Below the pieces are notes generated by a model. It had not been told where the DNA came from, did not search any database, and worked only from the letters and a program-made list of their open reading frames with translations. A program made the translations under genes and the position numbers. DNA of 54,531 bases from Nitrospirota bacterium (GTDB lineage: Bacteria > Nitrospirota > Thermodesulfovibrionia > UBA6902), in assembly GCA_016213945.1 (NCBI GenBank), contig JACQZF010000048.1, positions 97,854-152,384 on the forward strand. Reading direction: 5' to 3'. Shown here one piece after another: positions 45,832 to 54,531 of this stretch. Each line of letters begins with the position of its first letter. Positions within the stretch are counted from its first letter, which is position 1.

Positions 45832-48525
45832 ATGTCCAGACACGAACTCATAATTGAAGGGGCCAGGCAGAATAACCTGCAGAATATCAGCCTCCGCCTG
45901 CCGCACAATACCTTCATCACAATAACAGGCGTTTCCGGCTCAGGCAAGTCTTCTCTTGCGTTTGATACGATCTTTGCCGAAGGCCAGTGGAGGTTCATAG
46001 AATCCCTTTCAACTTACGCACGGCTATTTCTTGAGAAGCTCGACCGTCCGGACGTTGATTCAATACGTAATATCAGGCCCGCGATCGCGCTTGAGCAGCG
46101 TAATACCGTCAAGACCTCACGCTCCACTGTTGGCACAACTACGGAGATATATGATTACCTCCGCCTGCTCTATGCAAAAATAGCTGAGCCTCACTGCCCG
46201 AAATGCGGCAGGAAATTAAAGTCGTGGAGTCCCTCCCTTGTGGTAAAGGAACTTATCGAAAAATATCCTGATAGAAAGGCGATGATCATCTTTGACTCGG
46301 ATGATACCGCGGAAGAATTACAGAAGAAGGGTTTTCACCGTCTTCGTGAAAAGGCCCCGTCCGGTCATGAAGTAATTCTCGACAGGCTAATCATAAAAGA
46401 CGAGCCGCGTTTGTCAGATTCAATTGAGACCGCGTGGGAGCACGGCAGCAAAAGCGTGAAGGTTGAGCTTGTCAGCGATAGGGAAGAAAAGAACGAAATC
46501 CTTCATTTTATTTCCGAGCTGAAATGCCTTGACTGCAATATTGAGATCATGAAGCCGCAGCCTTTGCTTTTTTCTTTCAACCATCCGCTCGGCGCGTGTC
46601 CGAAGTGCAAAGGCTTCGGCAACATACTTGAATACTCCGAGGACTGCCTCATTCCCGACAAGGACATCACACTTGAAAAGGGGGCCATCGAGCCCTGGAG
46701 CAAGCCTTCAAACAGATGGTGGTACAGGCAGTTTGCAAAGGCAGCCAAGGCGCGCGGCATAAATCTCAAGGTCCCTTACAGGGAGCTTTCCGATGAGGTG
46801 AAGGCGCTGATATTCAGCGGCGCAAGTGATTTTCACGGGATGAACGATTTCTTTGAATATCTTGAGGGCAGGCGGTACAAACTCCATGTGCGCGTGTTCT
46901 TAAGCAGGTACCGGAAGGCGGCCCCTTGCGATCATTGCCTTGGCAGCAGGCTCCGTCCGGAGGCGCTCGCGTTCACTGTCGGCGGATTGAATATAGCCCA
47001 GATGACAAACATGCCCGTCGCACAGATGAGCAGTTATTTTTCAACCCTCGGCCTCACTGAACACGAGCGGGATATCTCATCAGAGATACTCAGGCAGATC
47101 AATCTCAAGCTGAGTTTTTTAATGCGCGTCGGGATAGGTTATCTCACGTTAAACAGGGAAGCGAAGACCCTCTCAGGCGGCGAGTCTCAGAGGATAAATC
47201 TCGCAAATCAGCTCGCGTCAAAATTGACCGGGACCCTTTACGTCCTTGACGAGCCAACTGTTGGTCTCCATCCAAGGGACGTCGGCAGGATTGCTGAAAT
47301 TCTTAAAGAACTTGCCGCCGCTGGAAATACTGTCATCACAGTTGAGCATGACAAGGCCATTATCAATTCTTCGGACTGGATCGTTGAGATCGGCCCCGGC
47401 GGCGGGAACAGGGGAGGCAGGGTGCTTTTTTCAGGACAGAGAGAAGATTTTCTGAAGACGGATACGCTCACCGCAAATTATCTGAAAGATGTTGAATGGA
47501 TACCTGTTCCAAAGATCAGAAAAAAGGGCAGCGGCAAAAAACTCTCGATCAAGGGAGCAAGCGGAAATAATCTGAAGCACATAGACATCAATATTCCTCT
47601 TCAAACCCTGACCTGCATAACAGGCGTCTCAGGCTCAGGCAAGAGCACCATTGTTGAGGACACGATTTACAAGGCGCTTGCAAGGCATTTCAAAATCGAG
47701 TTTGAAACCCCTGACCCGTTTGAATCCGTCAAAGGACTTGAGTATCTGAAAGGGGTCAAGATCATTGACCAGCACCCGATCGGCAAAAGCCCGCGCTCAA
47801 ATCCTATCACATATATCAAGGCGTTTGACCACATAAGAAAGGTTTTTTCAGAACAGCATGAGGCAAAGATCATCGGACTTGCCCCCGGACACTTTTCATT
47901 TAATACGGAAGGCGGGCGCTGCGAGGCCTGCAGCGGCGCGGGTTATCAAAAGCTTGAGATGTATTTTTTTGAAGACCTGTTTGTAAAATGCGAAGTGTGC
48001 GGCGGCAAACGATACAAACCGGAAGTTCTCACCGTACATTATAACGGGAAAAATATTCATGAAGTCCTCGATCTCACGGTTGACGAGGCATTTGAGTTTT
48101 TCAAATCCATCCCTTCCCTTGCGGACAAATTAAAACTTATGTCCTCAGTCGGACTCGGCTATCTGAGGCTGGGACAACCTGCCACAACGCTTTCCGGCGG
48201 CGAGGCGCAGCGGCTGAAGATCTGTGCGGAATTAGGCGTCCTCAACAGGAGAGACTATCTCTACATCCTTGACGAACCCACAGTCGGTCTTCATTCTGAT
48301 GACATAAAAAAACTGCTGAAGGTCCTCAATCACCTTGTTGACGCAGGCAACACCGTGCTTCTGGTCGAGCACAATTTAGATGTAATAAAATGCGCTGACT
48401 GGGTCATCGACGTAGGCCCCGAAGGCGGTGACGAAGGCGGCTGCGTTGTAGCTGAGGGGACGCCTGAGAATATCATGATGAACACAACATCTCACACCGG
48501 ATTGTTCCTGAAAGAATATTTGTAA
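45832..48525 (+). CDS. uvrA: UvrA excinuclease subunit A
   Basis: UvrA recognises bulky DNA damage in nucleotide excision repair as a dimer. The 897-residue protein has two ABC ATPase domains with GVSGSGKSS (near residue 33) and GVSGSGKST later, LSGGESQR and LSGGEAQR signatures, plus zinc sites: CPKCGR near residue 120, CPKCKG, and the C-terminal pair CEACSG ... CEVCGG that binds damaged DNA. It differs from the standard form in the IRPAIALEQRNTVKTSRSTVG segment and is a little shorter than E. coli (940), so a divergent paralogue (for example UvrA2-like) is possible. UvrB and UvrC are not here. Confidence 0.88.
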   Translation: MSRHELIIEGARQNNLQNISLRLPHNTFITITGVSGSGKSSLAFDTIFAEGQWRFIESLSTYARLFLEKLDRPDVDSIRNIRPAIALEQRNTVKTSRSTVGTTTEIYDYLRLLYAKIAEPHCPKCGRKLKSWSPSLVVKELIEKYPDRKAMIIFDSDDTAEELQKKGFHRLREKAPSGHEVILDRLIIKDEPRLSDSIETAWEHGSKSVKVELVSDREEKNEILHFISELKCLDCNIEIMKPQPLLFSFNHPLGACPKCKGFGNILEYSEDCLIPDKDITLEKGAIEPWSKPSNRWWYRQFAKAAKARGINLKVPYRELSDEVKALIFSGASDFHGMNDFFEYLEGRRYKLHVRVFLSRYRKAAPCDHCLGSRLRPEALAFTVGGLNIAQMTNMPVAQMSSYFSTLGLTEHERDISSEILRQINLKLSFLMRVGIGYLTLNREAKTLSGGESQRINLANQLASKLTGTLYVLDEPTVGLHPRDVGRIAEILKELAAAGNTVITVEHDKAIINSSDWIVEIGPGGGNRGGRVLFSGQREDFLKTDTLTANYLKDVEWIPVPKIRKKGSGKKLSIKGASGNNLKHIDINIPLQTLTCITGVSGSGKSTIVEDTIYKALARHFKIEFETPDPFESVKGLEYLKGVKIIDQHPIGKSPRSNPITYIKAFDHIRKVFSEQHEAKIIGLAPGHFSFNTEGGRCEACSGAGYQKLEMYFFEDLFVKCEVCGGKRYKPEVLTVHYNGKNIHEVLDLTVDEAFEFFKSIPSLADKLKLMSSVGLGYLRLGQPATTLSGGEAQRLKICAELGVLNRRDYLYILDEPTVGLHSDDIKKLLKVLNHLVDAGNTVLLVEHNLDVIKCADWVIDVGPEGGDEGGCVVAEGTPENIMMNTTSHTGLFLKEYL

Positions 48526-48644
48526 GCCCGCCCCACCCTTTTTATAGAAAATATGATTTATATCATAGTAGCTGAGAGAGCATGGGATAATAATCTTAAG
48601 AGAGAATGATTCCAATGACCCTTATCAAGAAAAGGGGGGTACTT

Positions 48645-51600
48645 ATGAAAACGAAACAGCTTATGCTAAGCCGATACACAAATTTATTACTGCTGGCGTG
48701 TGTTATACTCATTCAGCCATACGCCGCCTGGGCTTCTGATTCAAAAGACCTTGAAGTGTCTATCACATCTCCACAAAACGGATTTGTAACAACCCAAAAA
48801 ACTGTTGATATAACCGTTCAATTTAGCGCCGAAGACGACGATCTTGCCGCAGCAAGCGGTTCCGCCAACAACTTACTGGCCGTCATTCTCAAGGCCAATG
48901 ATGTTGAAGTCGGCCGCCTGGAAAACCCGCCCCAAAACGGCAGCCACACCTTTTCAGTCGATCTATCTTCCTATCCGGAAGGGGTGCTCCACTTGCAGGC
49001 CTTCGCCCTCGAGAGCGAAGGTGATGAAACCGATATCGAAAAATCCAGACGGATCCGGCTGTTTATCGACCGCAGCCTTAGTGACGGCGTTAGGGTCGGC
49101 AGAGGAGGAGGCATCGTTTCCACTGCTGACGATAAGCTGACCATAACGATCCCCAAAGGCGCTCTCACAAGACCGCAGACGATTACCGTCAACCAGCTTG
49201 CGTTGCAGGACCTTCCGCAGCTTCCCGACGGAAGCCTTCCCGATAGCGGCTGGATGCTCGAACCGGACGGGCTTCAATTCAGGAAGCCGGTGGAGGTCAG
49301 ACTTGCTCTTGATCCCACCTCACCACCTTCTCCCGGCAGCATGTCAGCTAACCTCTCAGTTCTGCTTAGTCTGTCAGCAGGCACGTGGGAATTGCTGCAA
49401 CAGCAAACACTGACACAGGACAATGCAGGGAATAATACGCTGACCGCTAAACTCAGCCATTTCTCCACGCTGACAAAGTTCACAGAGTTCGATGTTCAAA
49501 TACAGATAACCGGCTTGCCTGACCAGCCGCTGCTGGTCGGACAGGAGTTTAACCCTGTTGCAACAGTCAGCGACACCACGTCGGCATTTAATGCTACGAG
49601 TGTAGTTTACCGAGATCGAAGCCGCGTCTCAATCGTTGTTGTAAATCCTCCGGATGGTATCGTATCGATGGGCGCACTGCGCCCAAGTCAGCCTGATTTG
49701 CTCACCACCGGCCCAATGACCTATCGCTGTAAAAAGCCCGGTGTTGGTTATTATGAACCGGCAATTGTGATAGAAGAATTTAATATTATGGTGGGGTTAG
49801 GTTTAGAACTTCCTTATCTATACAATCCATCATTTCCAATCATCTGCCAGGCTCCCGGCACGGAGGACGGACGGATTGAAATCCTTGATCCGGAAACTGC
49901 CTCTATGGCTGTCTACTCAATCGCGCCGGTGAATATCAGTAAAATGGTAGGGGAATCTTTCAATATTGACGCAATAGAAGATTTTGCAGCCACGATCACA
50001 AGAATCATTCCGCAACAGTTCTACATAAAAATTATGGAGTTGCCTCATCTCCTGTCACTTCCCCTTGTTACCGGGGCGACCGGCTCTCAGGGAGTGCTGA
50101 CACAAACAATAAAAAACAATTTTCTAGTCGTACAGCCAACGCGTGGGCAAAACTCCCAGTCCTTCTTATTTGCCTGCGAACGTGCAGGAAGAACGTGGGT
50201 AAACTTTGAATTCATCGGCGCATACGATGACCCGCTGTTCCCGGCTAATCTCGTAGCGGTTGTTCAGTGTACGCTGCCGGATTTTACCGGCCTCTCCGAA
50301 ACCCAAGCGATATTCGCAATAGCTTTAGAAGGGTTAGTTGCCGGAACCATCACCTATGAGCCGTCGGCGACCGTACCTGAAGGCAACGTGATCCACCAGG
50401 ATCCGCCGCCAGGATCCGCGGTTGATGCCGGCGCTACAGTTAACCTGGTAATCTCCAGCGGGCTGGTGAACGTCCCGCCGGGTTTTACTTCAACACCAAT
50501 AACTGCGGCTACTGTGGGCCAGCCTTACATCTACTTTGCCGAGGCAACCGACCCGAATGGCGACGCTCTTGAATACGCGCTTACGGAGGCGCCCGCCGGC
50601 ATGCTAATCGCCTCCCAAATTGGAACCATCGAATGGACTCCGACCGACGCAGATGTCGGTCAACATCAGGTGACGGTCATAGCCACAGACCCGGGCGGAC
50701 TTTCTGCCACGCAGAGTTTCATAATCAACGTATCATCACCGTCTTCCATTTGCGGCAACGGCTTTGTGGAAACTGCTGAAGACTGCGATGATGGTAATAT
50801 AAGCAGCAATGACGGATGTTCAACCATTTGCACGGTGGAGACTGGATACACTTGTACCGGGTCACCATCTGTATGCAGCCTAAATCCCACCCCAAATTCT
50901 GCTCCGAGATTTGTTACCACGCCAATAACAGTGGCTACTGTGGGGCAGCCTTACATCTACGATTCCATGGCTATCGATCAGGATCTTGACCTTTTAACAT
51001 ATGAACTCACACAAGCGCCTGCTGGCATGACAATCGATTCCATCAATTCCATAAGCGGGAAAATCAATTGGACACCGACTGACACACAAGTCGGCCGGCA
51101 TCCGGTGACTGTCACAGCCACCGACCCGGGCGGGCTTTCTGCTACACAAAGCTTCATTATCGATGTACCAGCGCCGGGCAGCCGCTTAACCAATCTATTC
51201 GCCACGTTGCTCGTCAGCACCCCAAGCGGCGGGCAGTTAGGCGTTAGTGGAGGTAATCCATCGGTTTCTGCTGATGGACGCTATGTAGCTTTCCAGAGCA
51301 CGGCCGGCAATCTTGTCGTTCCCAACGAGTCTACCGCTGTCATCGACTTTGATATCTTCGTAAAAGACATGCTGACCGGGACAACTGTGCGCGCCAGCTC
51401 CAACATCGCAGGAGGCGATACGTCGGCCCATAGCGAGAACCCTTCGATATCCGGTAACGGCCGATATGTTGCTTTTGACAGCCTGGCCAGGGACCTGGTT
51501 GTCATCGACACAAACAATAACAGGGATGTATTCGTCAGGGACCTCGTCACTAACCTGATATGGCGAGTCAGCACCACTGCCACCGAAGCGCAGGCTGCCG

Positions 51601-52769
51601 GCGGAGGCAGCAATCCCTCGATCTCCGCTGACGGCAGCCATGTCGCCTTCCAGGCCCCTGTTGTGCTGGGCACAGGTGACACAGATGCCTCTTTGGACAT
51701 TTACGTCAAAAATATTGTAACCGGCGCGATCAATCTATCCAGCACCGGCGTTGACGCCAACAAAGGATATGGGCCTGAGGGGGACTGCTTCAGTCCCGCG
51801 CTCTCGCCGGATGGCAGATTTGTCACCTTTGTCTGCACATTCAGAGACCCGTTCTTCCCCACACTGGCATTTGCCTATCAGGTATGGCTCAAGGATCTGC
51901 AGACCGGCGCTATTACGGAGATTATCTTGAGCAGTCCTGCCACCGGTGCTCTGCCGGCCGATGTTCCTGCTACGCCCGCAGTCTCCGAAGGCGGCGGCCT
52001 TGTCGCCTTCGTCAGTTCGCAGAACAATCTGGTCCCGGGCGACACTAATGCCGCCAGCGACATCTTCGTCAAGGATCTGTCAACCGGGGCGCTCATGCGC
52101 ATTAGTACCGACAGCGTCGGAATGCAGGCAAACGGTAGCAGCGCCAATCCATCGGTTTCCTCTGACGGACGCTATGTCGTATTTGAAAGCGTGGCCTCTA
52201 ATCTGGTAGCAGACGATACCAACGCTGCCAGCGACATTTTTATCAAGGATCTACAGACTGGCGCGATCAAGCGGGTCGGACAGGGCTTTGGTGCCGCAAT
52301 ATCCCCGGATGCCAATTACATCGCCTTCGGGACCGGCAACGTCGTGCTCAATGGTCCGGCGCTTCTCGGCGGCCCTGGTGACGATATTCTAATCGTGAGT
52401 TCTCCCACCATCTATCTGCTGGTGGATGGCGGCCCCGGCACTGACACGGTGAATATAGACGCGTCCGTCCTGGGATTCAACTTCACTGAGATTGCCGACA
52501 ACCGCTTTGCTGGCATTGAGAAGCTCGACATGAGCGGAGCCAACACCAATACGATAACGATGAACGCGCAAGACATATTGGCGTTCTCGAACACCACCGA
52601 CACCGTACTGATTAAGGGTGATCCGGGCGACGCAGTGTTATTGAGCGACCCCGGCTGGACGCAAGGTGTAACGGTTTTTGACCCGTTAGGCGAAGTTGGC
52701 ATATATGTCACCTACACCAATGGCGCGGCGACAGTGCTGGTGGAGCAGGAGCTGACCCAGCCATTTTGA
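48645..52769 (+). CDS. Large secreted mosaic protein (Ig-like, ZU5-like, PASTA, He_PIG, Cys-rich repeat, TolB-like propeller)
   Basis: The 1374-residue protein starts MKTKQLMLSRYTNLLLLA at an ATG preceded by AGGGGGGT, a Sec signal peptide ending near AAWA. Then come an Ig-like region (about 30-130), a ZU5-like segment (about 155-280; ITIPKGAL), a PASTA-like repeat (544-608), and two near-identical cadherin-like He_PIG domains (610-695 and 753-845). A Myxococcus-type cysteine repeat lies between them (702-745; CDDGNISSNDGCS). A seven-unit WD40/TolB-like propeller follows (866-1232; NPSVSADGRYVAF, KDLQTGA), then a C-terminal tail. It is exported and may be at the cell surface, but shows no LPxTG or other anchor. 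Function unknown. P460 follows 70 bases downstream. Confidence 0.8.
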   Translation: MKTKQLMLSRYTNLLLLACVILIQPYAAWASDSKDLEVSITSPQNGFVTTQKTVDITVQFSAEDDDLAAASGSANNLLAVILKANDVEVGRLENPPQNGSHTFSVDLSSYPEGVLHLQAFALESEGDETDIEKSRRIRLFIDRSLSDGVRVGRGGGIVSTADDKLTITIPKGALTRPQTITVNQLALQDLPQLPDGSLPDSGWMLEPDGLQFRKPVEVRLALDPTSPPSPGSMSANLSVLLSLSAGTWELLQQQTLTQDNAGNNTLTAKLSHFSTLTKFTEFDVQIQITGLPDQPLLVGQEFNPVATVSDTTSAFNATSVVYRDRSRVSIVVVNPPDGIVSMGALRPSQPDLLTTGPMTYRCKKPGVGYYEPAIVIEEFNIMVGLGLELPYLYNPSFPIICQAPGTEDGRIEILDPETASMAVYSIAPVNISKMVGESFNIDAIEDFAATITRIIPQQFYIKIMELPHLLSLPLVTGATGSQGVLTQTIKNNFLVVQPTRGQNSQSFLFACERAGRTWVNFEFIGAYDDPLFPANLVAVVQCTLPDFTGLSETQAIFAIALEGLVAGTITYEPSATVPEGNVIHQDPPPGSAVDAGATVNLVISSGLVNVPPGFTSTPITAATVGQPYIYFAEATDPNGDALEYALTEAPAGMLIASQIGTIEWTPTDADVGQHQVTVIATDPGGLSATQSFIINVSSPSSICGNGFVETAEDCDDGNISSNDGCSTICTVETGYTCTGSPSVCSLNPTPNSAPRFVTTPITVATVGQPYIYDSMAIDQDLDLLTYELTQAPAGMTIDSINSISGKINWTPTDTQVGRHPVTVTATDPGGLSATQSFIIDVPAPGSRLTNLFATLLVSTPSGGQLGVSGGNPSVSADGRYVAFQSTAGNLVVPNESTAVIDFDIFVKDMLTGTTVRASSNIAGGDTSAHSENPSISGNGRYVAFDSLARDLVVIDTNNNRDVFVRDLVTNLIWRVSTTATEAQAAGGGSNPSISADGSHVAFQAPVVLGTGDTDASLDIYVKNIVTGAINLSSTGVDANKGYGPEGDCFSPALSPDGRFVTFVCTFRDPFFPTLAFAYQVWLKDLQTGAITEIILSSPATGALPADVPATPAVSEGGGLVAFVSSQNNLVPGDTNAASDIFVKDLSTGALMRISTDSVGMQANGSSANPSVSSDGRYVVFESVASNLVADDTNAASDIFIKDLQTGAIKRVGQGFGAAISPDANYIAFGTGNVVLNGPALLGGPGDDILIVSSPTIYLLVDGGPGTDTVNIDASVLGFNFTEIADNRFAGIEKLDMSGANTNTITMNAQDILAFSNTTDTVLIKGDPGDAVLLSDPGWTQGVTVFDPLGEVGIYVTYTNGAATVLVEQELTQPF

Positions 52770-52839
52770 ATTAAGGTTGTCTGCTCCTTATTCCCCCTCC
52801 CATCCGGTGAGGGGGGGAAAGGAGATAGGAGGCAGGAAC

Positions 52840-53352
52840 ATGGGAAAAAGGTTTTTGTTCATTATAAGTCTTTTGTTAATAGCGGCAGGCATAACATTAA
52901 CATATGCAGTTCAAAAGCCTGTGCAGCCCGCCCCAAACGGGATTACAATGCCTGAGTCTTACAAAGACTGGCGAATCATTGCCCCGTCTCACCGCAGTGA
53001 TAACAACACTATCAGGGTTGTCCTTGGAAATACTACAGCGGTCCAGGCGGCAAGGAAAGGAAAGACCAATCCCTGGCCCGATGGAACGGTCTTTGCAAAA
53101 CTTGTATGGAAAAATAAGGCCCACGAGAATTGGCCTACCGCGACAATCCCCGGAGAATTTGTCCATGCGGAATTTATGATAAAGGATTCCAAAAAATATC
53201 CGGCAACCGGCGGCTGGGGTTTTGCCCGCTGGCTTGGCATGGAGCAAAAGCCTTATGGCAAGGACGCCGGCTTTGTGCAGGAGTGTTTCGGCTGTCATAC
53301 GCCGGTGAAGGAAAATGATTATGTGTTTACCCATCCGGTGGTGATGCCGTAA
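52840..53352 (+). CDS. Cytochrome P460
   Basis: The 170-residue protein has a Sec signal or anchor (1-22), then the P460 family body: WRIIAPSHRSDNNTIRVVLG, GKTNPWPDGTVFAKLVW, TIPGEFVHAEFMIKD and TGGWGFARW, with a c-type haem at C149-x2-C152-H153 (ECFGCH). P460 oxidises hydroxylamine or detoxifies NO in the periplasm; whether the lysine crosslink to haem is present cannot be judged by eye. GGAGATAGGAGG precedes the ATG. It is 70 bases after the mosaic secreted protein gene and ends at a terminator shared with the TPR gene. Confidence 0.88.
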   Translation: MGKRFLFIISLLLIAAGITLTYAVQKPVQPAPNGITMPESYKDWRIIAPSHRSDNNTIRVVLGNTTAVQAARKGKTNPWPDGTVFAKLVWKNKAHENWPTATIPGEFVHAEFMIKDSKKYPATGGWGFARWLGMEQKPYGKDAGFVQECFGCHTPVKENDYVFTHPVVMP

Positions 53353-53357
53353 GGTTA

Positions 53358-53395
53358 AACCCACCTCCTTGGAAAAAAGGCGGGTTCATTTTTCA
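53358..53395. terminator. Putative bidirectional terminator
   Basis: AACCCACCT (53358-53366) pairs with AGGCGGGTT (53378-53386) with one A-C mismatch; ATTTTT follows within four bases on the plus strand, and on the minus strand an AACC tail follows. It separates P460 from the convergent TPR gene, whose stop lies at 53393. Confidence 0.55.
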
Positions 53396-54115
53396 TGGTT
53401 CCGTGTTTTCTTGGTCTATGGCTCGTTTCGTCATCTCCCTGATTGTATTAACGGCCTGACGGCAATTATCTAACTCCAACAGTAGATCAGGCACTTGTGT
53501 TAAAAGTTCTGGATGTTGCTCAATAAGCTCTTCGAGATGTGCAAGCGCCCGAGGGTCCGATGCGTTTGCTCTGGTCGCTCTAACAAAGTTCTCCACCGCA
53601 GCTTGATAATTACCTGTTCCCGCGCACGATATCCCAAGATTCTTGTAAGCATTGTGGCGAGCTGAATTGATCTCTATAGCGGCTCGGCAGTATTTATCAG
53701 CCTCTTTATGCCTGCCTAATTGGTTTAGACAGTAACCTAAGTTATTGTTGATCAAATACCAATCGTCGCTATTGGTGGCTTTTAAAGAGAATGCCTGCGA
53801 ATAGAAAGTCACGGCATTTTCATAGTCACACATACTCTCCATAAGCTGTCCCTTGGAAAGATAACATCGAGTCTTAATTTCTGGATCATCAGTTATATCC
53901 GAAAGCTTCTGCATATACGTCAATGCCTTTACAGGTTGTCCCGACGTGCTGTAAAACCATGCCAATTTATATAAGCCATCTTGATAGCTGGCTTCACGCT
54001 CGGTAAAATCCAAAAGGAGCTTTCTTTCTTCTTCCTCAAATGAGGGTATATTGCCTATTTTTCGTTTTTGCAAATAGAAGGCAACGCCCTCAGGTATATT
54101 TAGATCATCTGACAT
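53393..54115 (-). CDS. TPR-repeat protein, cytoplasmic
   Basis: The 240-residue protein has no signal peptide and about five TPR units in residues 40-190 (ALTYMQKL, YENAVTFYSQAF, NLGYCLNQLGRHKEADKYC, NAYKNLGISCAGTGNYQAA), followed by a helical tail. AAGGGGAATATG lies near the start. Such proteins bind partners; which ones is not evident. It is on the minus strand, convergent with P460. Confidence 0.65.
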   Translation of the reverse strand: MSDDLNIPEGVAFYLQKRKIGNIPSFEEEERKLLLDFTEREASYQDGLYKLAWFYSTSGQPVKALTYMQKLSDITDDPEIKTRCYLSKGQLMESMCDYENAVTFYSQAFSLKATNSDDWYLINNNLGYCLNQLGRHKEADKYCRAAIEINSARHNAYKNLGISCAGTGNYQAAVENFVRATRANASDPRALAHLEELIEQHPELLTQVPDLLLELDNCRQAVNTIREMTKRAIDQENTEP

Positions 54116-54403
54116 ATCATATTCCCCTTATTAATTATCTATAGAATGGTTTGAGTGACCTATAGTGAAACATATGTGAATTATCAAGTGGCATTGGTTC
54201 AATTACCTTCGGCATATTTTATTATATGTGAGTAAAAAGTTTGGTATTATCCTACATCACCCTCGGTAGGTTATTATATCACTATTAACAGGCTGAATTA
54301 ATTTGTTTAAATCTTCGTTGGGTCAAACTCCCCGCGGCTTGCCGCATCAGAAACTGACTTTGTAAGTATTTGATACCCGTACGCTTGCGGCGGGATATTG
54401 AGG
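54116..54403. other. Intergenic region before the IS element
   Basis: About 288 bases. The part near 54220-54300 is AT-rich and may hold the TPR gene promoter; from 54331 to 54395 there are two short GC-rich inverted segments (CGCGGCTTGCCGC and CGCTTGCGGCG). I see no coding frame. Confidence 0.4.
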
Positions 54404-54531
54404 TGGACCCCAAAAATCGGACAATCGTGTAAAGTGTAAAACGACACGAAAGACGAAGGAGGTCAGACCGAGATGAGCAAGACGAAAAGGAATCGATATT
54501 CAGGGGAGTTCAAGGCGAAGGTAGCGCTTGA
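54404..54531 (+). mobile_element. Left end of an IS3-family insertion sequence, cut by window edge
   Basis: The segment starts TGGACCCCAAAAATCGGACA, the type of terminal inverted repeat found in IS3-family elements. An ATG at 54473, preceded by GAAGGAGGT, begins a protein with a KRNRYSGEFKAKVAL start, typical of IS3 OrfA (helix-turn-helix transposase subunit). Only 19 residues are visible before the edge. The rest, including OrfB and the right end, is outside. Confidence 0.75.
54473..54531 (+). CDS. IS3-family transposase OrfA, N-terminal fragment
   Basis: The first 19 residues (MSKTKRNRYSGEFKAKVAL) match the N-terminus of IS3-family OrfA. A strong GAAGGAGG ribosome site precedes the ATG. 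The frame is open at the window edge, so the length and integrity are unknown. Confidence 0.7.
   Translation, partial: MSKTKRNRYSGEFKAKVAL

Overview
The window is from a Gram-negative bacterium. BamD, signal peptidase II, Sec signal peptides, lipoprotein and multiheme c-type cytochrome genes all point that way. The mix of a MopE-like/multiheme cytochrome, cytochrome P460, pyruvoyl-dependent arginine decarboxylase, a spore-photoproduct-lyase-like radical SAM gene and NorQ/NorD-type genes suggests an anaerobic or microaerophilic lineage such as Nitrospirota (Thermodesulfovibrionia-like) or a neighbouring phylum. That placement is inference from gene content, not from a marker search.

Layout. 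1-7.5 kb: biosynthesis, mostly on the minus strand (serC-serA, an M29 aminopeptidase facing purB, a DAHP synthase, a ferritin-like protein). 7.6-13 kb: a Trx2-type thioredoxin, a DEAD-box helicase, the ABC-F protein EttA and guaA, which carries an in-frame insertion made of heptamer repeats. 13-19.3 kb: a secreted propeller protein with a TolC-like tail, then a plus-strand run of Bpt/Ate-type aminoacyl-tRNA protein transferase, a nucleoside phosphorylase-glycosyltransferase fusion, a ParB-like protein and an SPL-like radical SAM enzyme; a 169-bp element with 28-bp inverted ends lies between the last two. 19.3-24.6 kb: a GGQ release-factor-like protein, tRNA-Gly(CCC), a PAS histidine kinase, CobO, a rhodanese, the arginine decarboxylase-agmatinase pair and a HAD phosphatase.

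24.6-31.4 kb is the most striking block: a histidine kinase, a response regulator with an ArsR-like output domain and, downstream on the same strand, a 1485-residue secreted protein with six MopE-like acidic repeats followed by 21 CxxCH haem motifs. Sixteen of those motifs form two tandem eight-haem modules. 31.7-45.8 kb: a TPR protein, PBP1A, an ileS broken by an internal deletion with frameshift, lspA, a 60-residue C2H2 zinc-finger protein, tsaD, a consensus parS site, a sirohaem-type dehydrogenase and bamD, a norQ/norD-type pair, a class V aminotransferase and a small membrane protein. 45.8-54.5 kb: UvrA, a 1374-residue mosaic secreted protein, cytochrome P460, a TPR protein and the left end of an IS3-family element cut by the window edge.

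Several families of short palindromic and heptameric repeats sit between genes, and one sits inside guaA. The perfect parS site suggests that this segment lies in the origin-proximal part of the chromosome. The strongest candidates for something undescribed are the MopE/21-haem protein with its two-component system, and the cluster around the phosphorylase-glycosyltransferase fusion, ParB-like and SPL-like genes.
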